DNA of 64,000 bases, taken from contig NC_088304.1 in the NCBI RefSeq assembly GCF_032854445.1, forward strand, positions 13,715,704-13,779,703. Direction: 5' to 3'. This stretch comes from Liolophura sinensis (lineage: Eukaryota; Mollusca; Polyplacophora; Chitonida; Chitonidae). Within the stretch, counting starts at the first letter, position 1; every line of letters starts with the position of its first letter. The translations under genes were made by a program, and so were the position numbers. Shown piece by piece: positions 10,173 to 22,000 of this stretch. The notes under the pieces were generated by a model, which was not told the origin of the DNA, did no database searches, and worked only from the letters and a program-made list of their open reading frames with translations.

Positions 10173-11282
10173 TTCTTTGATTGGTAATACAAGTCAGAGT
10201 CAAGGAAGTTTCATTTACATTACGTTGGTCAGATGGAAAATTTGAGTACCGTCCGTCAGGCATCCGACAAATCTGACATACAGCTGCGAGCACTGGATTC
10301 GAACACACGACCTCATCGATGAAACGGGGAAACGCTCGCCAAAAGGATACCTACTCAGAAAAGAATGGAGAAGAGCCCTTTTTATTTGTATATTGCCCCC
10401 TCCCCCTCCAAATAAAGAACCTTCACATGTGTTATGTTCCAAACATACCCATATAGAACAAAGTGTGTTGCTAGAGGTCAGATCTAGTTTATGATGTCCA
10501 CTAAACAGAATTAAGCATTAAGGTGCGCTTGGTGCACCGTCCACTGTCAACAGTAGCTTGATTGGGTGACGTTTTCATTTCACAGGGACTAGCCATATGT
10601 ATTGGAGCTTGTCCACAACGGCGTATGCCACCCTCTCGCATTCTCAACTGCCTACCATATGTCGTTACTGCCTAACGCCAGTGAACACAACACTACAACG
10701 GGATTGAGGTACAAAATGGCACACTGGCGATCTGCTAGCTTAAAACTATATATATATACATCGCAAAGGCTGTGAAAGATATACACCAACCTTCGCTGGA
10801 TTTAAAGGGAACCACAGACTTTCCAGATGGTACATCTTATCTGGACCCAAATTTGTACAAAAACCAAAACGGTTTCCTCTCTCGCAGACTTTACAATAAA
10901 AAGAGTAGTTACAGTTTTTGACATTGCAAATTATTCTTTCATACTTGGACAGCAATATACCGAAGGGTCCTTGATACAGCGTGTATATAGCTCGCCTTGT
11001 AGCATTTCTTAAATCATGCGTGTTTTGCGATTTTAGTCAACGTCACAGGTTATTAGTGTAAAAACTTGTGTCCTGGTTATTCCATCAATAGCCTTCACTC
11101 TACGTTTCTTACGTTTTTGAATGACTATAATTCTCCTGTAAGTAAAACAGGGCAGAGTGTGCCAAATCTCTGGAACTCTGCTTCATTGTGTTCTCTTTGA
11201 CCCGGGGCTGGGGCGTTATAGGCCTACTCAACGTGTTGAATTGAATCGTCAGGTTGGGTACAGTTGCATTTAAAAGAGATAC
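10173..11282. other. Intergenic / VKORC1 3' flank
   Basis: Poly(A) candidate at 10411; otherwise no feature supported. Confidence 0.4.
10411..10416 (+). terminator. Candidate poly(A) signal for VKORC1
   Basis: First AATAAA on the + strand after the VKORC1 stop that is not part of a SINE tail, about 425 nt downstream. No transcript data; the actual cleavage site may differ. Confidence 0.3.
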
Positions 11283-11408
11283 AATGGTCGTGGGTTTCCC
11301 CGGACTCTGCGCAGTTTCTTCCCACCATAATGCTGGCCGCCGTCGTATAAGTGAAATATTCTTGAGTACGGCGCAAAACACCAATCAAATAAATAAATAA
11401 ATAAATCA
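11283..11408 (+). mobile_element. V-SINE 3' half
   Basis: 'caatggtcgtgggtttcccc' … 'aataaataaataaataaa'. Confidence 0.9.
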
Positions 11409-11837
11409 AAGAGATACATTTTAATATGAACAGCTTGAACTGCATTGTACGCGCTTTTGAATACTGATTTCACTCAGTCGCCTAGAACATATCTTGCGTC
11501 TTTCCAACATCAGTCAATACTGCTGACTGCTTCTGTTGGCATGATTCCGTTCTATTTTTGTACTTTAAATATTTTCTTAGTTCTTGGTAGCTTGTGTTAA
11601 ACGTCCTTTCGGGAATTGGCCTTGCGATTATTGACCCGGAGCGTCGATCTTGTTTGATGGCTGGTATACGAATGACGAATACACAGGTTCAACAAATGTC
11701 AGACATTAGATTGCGTGAACGTCCACTGTCACCAAAGCTTTGAACCCGTACCAAATGGTCAGGAGTTACGCGCCTTCACTCAACTACATTCTGCTTTCGG
11801 GACTGAATTTGATGATACAATTAATGGTCAGAGGTTG

Positions 11838-11986
11838 ACATTTATTTATTTGATTGCTATGTTACGCCATACTCAAGATTATTTCACTTATACAACGGTG
11901 GCCACCATTATGGTGGGAAGAAAACCACGCAGAGCCCGGGGAAAATCCACGACCATCCGCAGGTGGACCTTCTCACGTACCCGAGG
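11838..11986 (-). mobile_element. V-SINE, 5' truncated
   Basis: 'atttatttatttgattgcta' … 'cttctcacgtacccgag'. Confidence 0.88.
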
Positions 11987-12329
11987 TTAAAAGATTTAGA
12001 GCAAATCTCACCTTCCTTGGGTTTATAGCGTATCGTCTTATTTCTGATATATCAAAACGGTGCTTCCTTGTAGTAGGCCAGACCCAATGACCACATGTTT
12101 ATAATATTGCTTAATTGGAACGCTATGTCCAACAAACTTGGTCAACTCCCCTTATGCTGATCGTCAAGCAAGGTAGTGTCAAGTTTACCGATATTTAAGT
12201 CTTATGTATGACTCACTTCGACATTGAACTCCAGACATAACGGCGTATATTGTATTCACAACGCTACCCGAGTCAGTAAGTCTTCAAGAAGATGTACAAT
12301 GCCAACGCAGAGGTCATTTTATATCATAA
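11987..12329. other. Intergenic between convergent genes
   Basis: Nothing recognised. Confidence 0.4.
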
Positions 12330-12347
12330 ATACTTGAAATGAAAACA

Positions 12348-12353
12348 TTTATT
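12348..12353 (-). terminator. Candidate poly(A) signal of RIMBP
   Basis: AATAAA on the - strand (tttatt on +), at the boundary between SINE-free sequence (12.35-15.2 kb) and SINE-bearing intergenic DNA. Confidence 0.35.
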
Positions 12354-13404
12354 ATGTTACACTTCAATTCATTCAGTATTAAATAAATGAGCAAATGATT
12401 ATATACAAATATGCTTATAGAAACAAAGTAGTAGAAACGGGTAATAATGCATAATATGCCTGATCACTAGGCACAACTATCATACAGTTTGATAACAATC
12501 TTAGTGCTATCTGACTCCGTGGATCTACTTGACCTGCAATTTACATTAGCTGCACACTACTTACACTTTATAATACATAATTTACATATTATTTAATTCA
12601 TAACACAAAGCTTGTTTCACAAAACTGTGCCAGTAATACTTACAGTGTGACTAAAGTAACGATCTACTAGCTTTTATGCCTGTACGGCTTTCTTAAGAAC
12701 ACACATCACAGATGCAAAGTCGCAGTGCCAACAGGAGTCATCATTGTGACATTCCCTCAGTACTGTTAATAGTGTTTTGTACAAGAAATTAACTCACATA
12801 AATGAAGAAAACAATTAATTTAACAGCTTAAATTGACAGATTTTGCCAAAAAGTTTTTTACCCAAGAGGGAAAGTGTTACTGTTGTACATAGATGGGACA
12901 TCTTAAATAGAAAAGTTGAGAAATGTCTACATTTCATGACCATGTATTACTTATAAACACTAGAAAGGAGGACATCACAAATGAATAGACTGACATTTCA
13001 AATACTTGCTATTTTCTACAAAAGCAAGTACTGTGAATCATTCTGCTGACTGAATGGGTCTTGACCCCACCAACAACAGAAACAAACTTCCCTCACCCTG
13101 AGACTCACATGTGTGCATGTTTTGGAAATATAGCTAAGACTAATTTTGATTCTAGATGTCAAGATGTTAAAATTTTGCAACCAAATTTCAACTGAAAGTA
13201 ATGACACAGGACCAGCCCTATCATGTAATCTAGAAGCAACAAGAAAGACATCTGACAGTGTATATTAAGTCTAGACCAACTGCACTGAGGTATAAACAGA
13301 AACAAAACATGAGAATTGATTTAAAATGTTTAAAAAAATTCTAAATTATACACACACTCCAAGTACTGCTATTGTCAAGTATTCCTGCACGTATATACGA
13401 ACAT

Positions 13405-13505
13405 CATTCACAAGGTAATCGTAAGATTCACAAGTTAATCGTAAGATTCACAAGTTAACCATAAGATTCACAAGTTAATCGTAAGATTCACAAGTTAATC
13501 TTATG
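13405..13505. repeat. 20-bp repeat, 5 copies
   Basis: 'gattcacaagttaatcgtaa' in the probable RIMBP 3'UTR. Confidence 0.92.
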
Positions 13506-15195
13506 TCTTAATAATTCAGCTCCTTGTTGAGCTCCGCAAGATGAAATCCTCCACGACCAAATCATCAATGTTAAAGTTACTGCTATGCTACACGGATCTC
13601 TTAATCACAGTTTCCAGTATGACTAACTTTTGTGTTTCTTATGGGAATTTATTTGGGTGCATTTCTCTGCAAAACAAATGTCAGCAGTGTTTTTTTTTTT
13701 TTAAATATCAATGATCCTTGTGCTTTATCAACGTCTAAAGAATTTGTAAGAAAAAACATAAATGCTGATGTTTTAATAGCATTCAAATGGTTCTTGGCTC
13801 TCTAAAAAGTTGAATTTGGCAGAAGTAGTCAACACTTGTGACGCACATACATTTAAGTCTATTTTTGTGAAGAGCATTGTACAGCATATGTTCACAATAA
13901 AATGAATTTATGATCTTGTGAATCAGTCATTTTTATTTTCAGCTATTTAAATATGAGTAACCTATCAATTATAGCCCAGGTAACAACTTACAGCATGTGC
14001 TGTATTTTTTGAAGAAAATTTTACAGGTTGGAAACATTCCTCATCAAAAGTACACATACCATGTAAAACATCCATGGGTCATTCACATGCCCAAATGGAG
14101 GTGTCCACTAATCTCGAACAAGAAAACAGCTTTAATATGGCCATTATGCACAACGGTTTCACTCCTGTAAAGCCATGCAACGAATATTATTTTAAACATT
14201 TGTTTAATCCCAACAGATTTTGTCGCTGAGAGCTAGGATGTAGGCGTACCTTACTAAAACTCAGAAAGTGTACATGCACCTCACAGGATCCTACTCCCTT
14301 TTGTCATTTTGTGTTAGTTGGATCTCTTAGTGTTCAAGAGACAATGCTGCCATGCACATGTACCATTCTCCCGTTGTTTCGCCATGAACACATCTACACC
14401 ATTTCCCTTACATACTGACAGAAGGGTCACTCTGAGTGCAGAATCAGAAGAAGGGAGAGGTACAGTTGCTTAAAATACCCATAAGTGGAGAAATTAAAAG
14501 AGTGATTAACTTACTCAAGTAAACAGACCATATTAACAAGGGGTATTCGGAAGAATGTATCACAATATACTTTGGTTTTGTCCACTTCCTTTCTCCCCAT
14601 CTCAAACATCGCTCTCATACTGGTCAGTTTACTCATTTTAGCCCATGTATTTATACATCACAACCAAGACAAATTTTTCTGCAAGTTCCACAATTCAAGC
14701 AGTATTTGAAACCTTTTAAACAACCCTGCTTTATTTCAGTAGTTCTCATGAAAGTCCAAGTATGACTGAGTCAAAGCACCGAAAATCATTGGTTCATCCA
14801 GTGATTAATACTCATCATCCAAGCAGCTTGTCTTCTGAAATGGAAGATTTGGTGTTTTTCGTAAGTTTTTGTTCCTCCCAACAGAAGATTATAGCAGATT
14901 TTTCTGAAGGCATTTTCAAAGTAAACGTATGTCGTGTTTAAGTCTGAGCAGGGAGGCAGGGATTGCAAATTTTCCATCAGAATCCATAGCAAGGGCTTGC
15001 ACCTTTCACACATGAGCCCATGGGAGAATTTTTGCAAATTTCACAAGAACACACAATGTGGGATTTTTGTAACTTTCCCACAAGAATCCATCATAGGGAT
15101 TTCCTCTTCTCATACTGGCACATAAGTAGACACATCCACCTTCTCCTGTGGCTGACTGTAGCAGTCTTGACAGGAGTCTTTCCAATTTTTCAATG

Positions 15196-15387
15196 CTATC
15201 TTGAAAATTTCTTGAAGATGTTTTTGCCCTTTGCGAAAATTCCTTTTGGTCTTTTCTTCTTATCGTCAGTGCCATTCACAAAGTGCTCTGGGCTAACTTG
15301 CTTGTTTGAGGAAACATCATTCGTTAAATCGTGGCGTCGTTTCTCCGTCTTCAATGGAGTCCTCGAATCCATAGTCACATTGGGAAT
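15196..15387 (-). CDS. RIMBP2: RIMBP last coding exon, open in two frames
   Basis: Acceptor ttggatag|ATTCCC at 15388-15390. Joined to the distal donor of the previous exon (17237, phase 1) it reads a short acidic tail ('[19 protein letters not shown]…', stop TGA 15317-15319). Joined to the proximal donor (17352, AAA|GTAGGT, phase 0) it reads 63 codons of a strongly basic tail ending '[20 protein letters not shown]' with stop TAG 15196-15198. The second frame is long and protein-like; both are compatible with the splice sites seen. Which one is used, or both, cannot be decided from sequence alone. Confidence 0.7.
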   Translation of the reverse strand: MPNVTMDSRTPLKTEKRRHDLTNDVSSNKQVSPEHFVNGTDDKKKRPKGIFAKGKNIFKKFSR

Positions 15388-16062
15388 CTATCCAATCAGA
15401 GGTGATTAACACAAAAATAAGTAACAAAGTAAAAAAAACTTCACAAAAAGACCAGTTCATTTACATTTAATTTTACATGATTTGCTCAAAACTTAAAGTA
15501 CTTTCATATTGTATGTTTGAGTAAAACTGAAAACATTTCTATAGTTCTTATTATAGCGATCATCTTGTTCTAACAATTAGAAAGAAAATAATGGAAGAAT
15601 TTGTTCACCAAGCAAATTTTACATAATAAAATGTAACGATTAAGTGGAACAGAAAAAGTGAAAAAGTAACAAATGCAAAGCTGTGACAACAAAGGACTAG
15701 TGCCACAAGATTATCTCAACAAGTGGATCATCATGGTGACAAAAAAAAACGAAACAATGGACAACAAAAAACCGCAGGAAACATTTTGTGTACTGATGCT
15801 ACAAAGGTGGATCAAACTGATGTAATTTCGAACAATGATTTAAGACCAGCAAATCAGACTGCTTAGCCCAAGCAATAAATGTCTTAAAATTTTGCCGATA
15901 TAAGTCGTGCATTTTGCCTGAGTTTGAAAGTCTTATTTATCTTTTAAAGGTGTTTTGAGGTTTGTTTGGAAGGAAATGTCTTAAGTGTAAGTTTCAGCAT
16001 CCAAAGCAATATTTTACGACATATTTGGGACTATAACTATTTACTCTTTTGGGATGGAAATT

Positions 16063-16093
<31 letters not shown>

Positions 16094-19000
16094 TTTGATT
16101 GGTGTTTTACACTGTACTCAAGAATACTCACTTATACATGTACCACGGCGGCCAGCATTATGGTGGGAGGAAATCGGGCAGAGCCCGGGGGAAACCCATG
16201 ACCATCCACTGGTTGCTGACAGACCTTCCCACTTACGGTTGGAGAGTGGAAATATTAGGTCCAGCTATCAAGCCAGTAAGGAATACACATATCTTGTTTC
16301 TTCACTTAATTCAGTGTTGGAAATCATACCAATCTGACATTTTTTTTTCTGACGACTGCAACCAAGCCAGTAAGGAATACATGTCTCTTGTTTCTTCATT
16401 TCATTCAGTGTTCGAAATTATACCAATTTGATATTTTTTTCTGACGACTGCAAGTGACAGAACATCTTGTGGCCAAGCGGGCAGGGTGAGTGTCGGTGCT
16501 AATAACCACAATATGCAGCCTAGGTGATGAGACAGAGGGTGGTGGTGTGAGGCCAAAGATGACAGGCATCTGGATTTACGTCAACACTTTCATTTTTCAC
16601 ATAAACTTTCCCATACATGTCCACTGCAGAACTTTACACTTTACCAAAGACATAAATCAAAGTTTCTTTTAAGATAACAATTGACATATATGAAAACTTT
16701 TATTCTCTTTTTTTCTTTGAGAGTGTGAAAGAAATTCTTCCCTTAACCAGAAATCTTAATCTGACTTTTATCTGCTTGGTAGCGTTATGCATTTTGGATG
16801 GACCATGAACTGCCAAAACATAGGGAATTTACACAGGGAATTTACACTGGTTCAGCCCATATAAACGTCAGCCTAGAAGCTTCAATTTATAATTATGGAG
16901 TTAACTGAGCCTATTATTCATACTACAAATTTTATAGGAAGCACTCCATGAAGAAGAGAAAACTGCCTGGAAGTGAGGAATACAACTGGTGCATTAAACA
17001 CAACATATGATGTTGTGATACTGGTGCAAGAGCGTTGCTGTTGTTGTTGTTGTTCATAAGGATTATTGTCAAACAGGGCTCTGGGAGTGAACACTTTCGT
17101 TAGTTAGTGTGGAACTTGTGTATTCGCACGTTAGATACAACTTCACAGGTTAGTACAAATCTTGAAATCACTCCACGCTCACAGAATTTGGGGGGTGGGG
17201 AGAGGAAAACAATTCAACAACAACACTGGTGTTTACCAGAGGACTGATTTTCATCATCCCCGTCACTGTCACCACAAGAATTAGCGGGGAAGGAAGCGGA
17301 CTCGAGCATGCTCACGACAGAGGGACCAATTGGGATGTCGTAGTGACCTACTTTATGCGGCCAATCAGATTCATTTGTTGTAGGCTCTGCAGTATTGTTT
17401 TCCAGGCTGTCACCTGACCTGCATGGTGACACAACACTCGTGCCGTCCATTACCTCATCATCGGCCGGAGATGCCGGAGTGATAAAATTTGATGGAACTA
17501 GTCCGCGAATGCCGTTTAGCTCCCCTTGGAAAAATCCATCCTCGTCTGCCTCACCGAAGATCATGATGATGTCGCCAGCTTTGAAGCACAGCTCCACCTG
17601 GATTCAGAAATGGAGAAAATTCTCTGTCAGAGGAATCCATAGAATGGATAGAAAAGACTTACGGATGCTAGGAGACCATATTACAAGAATCAATTCCAAC
17701 TTTGACATTGGAACACAAAGCAAAAGTTATAAAATAAGTGTTGGGGATTAAAAAAAAACTGTAGCAAAATCACTCAGTGTGATTAATATGAAACTACAAC
17801 CCAGAAACAACATAACTTCTCAGCTAAGTCTGTGCCTATAGGACATGAAAACAATGTAATCTTTTCCTATAAAATAGATGCAGAGACAGGGTAACACTTC
17901 AGGACATCACTAAAAAGTAATGAAGAGTGTACAAAAGTGTCACATTTGACCAATTCAAGATTTGACCATTGCAATTGTGTTAAATTTACCTCAGCGTCAA
18001 CATTGGGGGAGAGCTCCTGAGGGTCATAATCATAGAGGGCCACCATTTTCTTCAAGTTCATGTCTTGTTGCATGGTGGGGGATGGGCTGGGGGACAGACG
18101 ACGGGAGGACTGATCTCGAGTGGGGGTTTTCTCCTGCGGAGCTGCAAACACACAAGAAAAACAAACTAGTTACAGGAATGTATTTAATAAAATAAGACAC
18201 ATAATAACAAACACAGCTGCTATTCCACAACTTATTTATCTGATTGGCAATTTACGCCATACTCAAGAATATCTCACTTCTCCGGGGGCCAGTATAATGG
18301 TGGGAGGAAACCGGGCAGAGCCTGGCAGAAACCCACAACCATCCACAGGTTGCTGACAAACCTTCTCACGTAGAGACAGAGAGGAAGCCACCATGAACTG
18401 GACTTGAATTTACAGAGACCACACTGCTGAGAGGCACCTGGGTCGTTGTGCCGCGCTGGTGTGCTATCATACACATAAGCTGTATTTTTTATGTAACAAA
18501 CTTGAATTCACAACAGCTGCAGCATTCTACTAGTTGAACGCTGAAGTATGGGAGGAGTGATATATTGTTTTTTTAATCACTTCACTGAGAAGAATGAAGG
18601 TTTTTTGTCATCTTGCACTCCTGCTTAAGTGAATGTCAATAATTTGACTTATCAGCCAACCGATAGACAAACAACAATGTGACCAGCCGGTAGACAATCT
18701 GACTTTATACAGCTGCTTGCTGCAGCTACAAACAACAATGTGGCCAGATGATAGACAATCTGAGTTCACAGAGCTGCTTGTTGCAGCTACAAACAACAAT
18801 GTGGCCAGCCGATAGACAATCTGAGTTCACAGAGCTGCTTGTTGCAGCTACAAACAACAATGTGGCCAGCTGATAGACAATCTGACTTCACAGAGCTGCT
18901 TGTTGCAGCTACAAACAACAATGTGGCCAGCTGATAGACAATCTGACTTCACAGAGCTGCTTGTTGCAGCTACAAATAACAATGTGGCCAGCTGATAGAC

Positions 19001-22000
19001 AATCTGACTTTATACAGAAAATAACTGAATTATGGCATCACGCCCATGGAACTTCATCTCAAGTATATGTTTTACGTTTACTTGTTTTACAGTGCAGCAA
19101 GAAACACATTGGGTACTATGATCTCTTCATATATAAACGATATATAAATTGTGTTGTCTTAATTGTGTTGTGTTAATTACTACTGAATCTATAATCATCT
19201 ATACAATATAATTTAATTTATATTGGAATATAATAAACCCACTGGGGTTTCTGTTCTCGCCAAGTTGAAAAAACAACATAAATTTGTATTGCCAGACTGT
19301 ATCTCTCACCTTCATCCCACGTCTCTGCAGAGTTGCTGCTTTGACTCTCCTGAAGCAGCTGAGCCGCGATTTCAGGGTCGTCCACCTGCACCTCTGACAC
19401 CATGTTACAAGGGACATAACCCATGCGGTTGTTACACGAACCACGGAAAAAGCCATCGGCATCTTTATCACCATACACCTGGAAATGAGGGAACTTTTTC
19501 AATCAGAATTCTTTACTTTTTTATGGTAGAACAGAACAAATGGCCATATTTAATCATCTATTAGCCTTCAGTGTAAACTGGGTGTTTAATTATTTTATTT
19601 ATTTGATTGATGCTTTATGCTGTACTCAAAAACATTTCACTTATATGAAGGCAGAAGAACCCGGGGGAAACCCACAACCCTAATCCACGTTCGACGACAC
19701 ATCATGGTTGAATTTTGGTAGCATACAAATAAATTTTGAAGCTGTGTTCAGCTGGAAGCAGATCAAACAAATATCTCATACCTAAGAACATAAGTTCAAC
19801 CCTTTTCCATTCTACAACTGCTCCCACACTATTTATTTATTTGATAGGTATTTTATGCCGTACTCAAGAATATTTCACTTATACGATGGCAGCCAGCATT
19901 ATGGTGGGAGGAACTGGGAAGAGCCAAGGGGAAACCCATGACCATCCGCAGGATGTTCACAGACCTCCCACTTACGGCTGCAGAGGAAGCCAGCATGAGC
20001 TGGACTTGAACTCACAGCAAAGGCATTGGTGAGAGGCTCCTGGGTCATTACGCTGCGCTAGCGCTCTAACCAACTGAGCCACAGAGGCCCCGCTTCCACA
20101 CTAAATTTTAAGTTAAAATGAACACAATGTTGCTAGGGCATAATTAAGCCATCTGAGAACCATTTATATGAGCTCACCTTAATGAGTTGTCCTTCTTTGA
20201 AAGGCAACTCTTCATCAATGGCATCCACATTGGGTGACATTTCCACTGGATCGTAATCAAAAAGAGCTATAAAAAGTCTAACCCGTTTTTCATCATAGAT
20301 ATCTGATCCCGCCTCAGCCATTGAGTCCCCTTCACCATTGTCCTCATAGTCTATTAATTCTGATTCAGGAATATCGTCCCTAATCTTCTTTTTAGTCACA
20401 ACATCGTTGGACAAGAGTTCTTGAACACTCTCTCCTGATTGGTCCAAACTATCACTATGGTCATGGTTGCCATGGTCATGACGATGTCGTTGACCCGGCG
20501 ACCTCCTTCCAGAATCTGAAGTGTCTGATTTCCCTGATGAGGGTCGTTTCCCTCTTGGACTCTCTCGATACCCGTCTTGTTTACCGTCTCCTTGTATTTC
20601 CGCAACAGGACTTGGGGAAGGTTTCCTGGGGCGGGGTTCCTCTGGCGAGACCCGTGGCCCAGGTCGATGGAAGGCGGACTCCTCATCATCTAAAGCTTCA
20701 AATGATGTACCTCTTTCACTGCTGCTATCTCGGGTGATTTCTGCGCAATATGAAAATGTACATGAGAACTTAAAGAAGCAGACTGAAATTTTAATATGAA
20801 TCTTGCGCGGACTTGCATTGTCCTGCATTCAGGCCCCTTGCTGAGTAAACTTTGAACTAATTTATTTATTTTTTTTAAATAACCCATGTGACTGTCGAGT
20901 GGTTGTGTCAGTGAATGGAGGGCCTCAGGGAAGATCAATACTGTCATACTGACTGAGATCATTACCCTCTGAAAATAAAGATATTATTATTATTATGGAA
21001 CTGCTTGCATTTGTCTTGTCTGAATATACATCTATTAACCACACATGCAAAGTAAAACAACTATCACAATCACTGGACAATACTTTCTAACGTAAAATGG
21101 TTATGAAATCTGAACAGCAGCAGCCCTGAAATGAAGCAAACTCTGTCATATTGAAGCAGCTGCTGTGAAAAGTTCAATCTACTCACGTATATGAGGAACA
21201 ACCCTGCTGGGGGCTAGCATGCTGTCAGACTTGGGCGACCTCTCCCGATCCTCTGAGTGGCGACCATGTTTTGTCACAGCTTTTTTATCTCCCCTTGGTG
21301 ATGACCTATGCTGATTATGCTGTTAATAAAACACAAAAATACATATTCTCTACATCACTTTCCTCAGTAAGCGAAAATTAAACTACCAACATACATATAT
21401 ATCTGACTGTATTCAGCAGAAATCTGCTAAATGGGATCTGAGCAGTCTGACTACTTAGTTTGCTTAAGATTTTTACTGTGATGTCAGAAATGGCTTTGTG
21501 GAAATGAGCTCGGGGTCCCATTGGTCTCTAACCTCTGTGTCCTGAGTCTCTGACAGATCCTCTTCCTCCACTTCCTGGATGTCTGATAACTCTGAGCTGC
21601 TCGTCTCCATTACCTCTTCTCGATAGTGAGGGTTGATCGTTGCCACCTGTCAACAACAACAACAACATAATGAAATGCACGATTATACATTGACTCACTT
21701 GACTGACTTTAACCACCATCAATATTGTTTTTGCCTGTGTTTATTTGTCTGTCTGTCCGTCAGCAACTTTACAGAAAGAGTTATATGCACTGATTTGGAT
21801 GAAATTCTGAGCACAGTTTGGCACAGTCAAGTCCATTCCATTCTAGTGATGATCTTCATCCAAGGATTTCTTCAAAGTTATTTTTCTTACCACTGCCACA
21901 CTGGGTACAAAACCATATTAGCCTTTTACCTTGTAATAGTTGCATATATGGGAGAGTATTGTCCCTTTGTTGGAACTCTTCATGCCATTCTTGAGCACTG

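Larger units (their letters stand above)
12330..15195 (-). other. RIMBP2: Probable long 3'UTR of RIMBP
   Basis: 2.9 kb of AT-rich unique sequence directly after the last coding exon. Unlike every other stretch of this length in the window it carries no SINE or MITE copy, as expected of a constrained or transcribed exon. Ends near an AATAAA on the - strand (12348-12353). Contains a small 20-bp repeat (13405-13505). Inference only. Confidence 0.45.
15388..17236 (-). other. RIMBP2: Last RIMBP intron
   Basis: Contains a SINE, the 104-bp duplication and a (ttg)n run near 17040. A poly(A)-type AATAAA on - at 16698-16703 would serve the intron-retained 'HQCCC' ending. Confidence 0.6.

Noticed and set aside
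15006-15275. 89-codon - strand ORF downstream of the last exon
   Set aside because: Overlaps the real last exon in another frame and continues into the probable 3'UTR; no domain.
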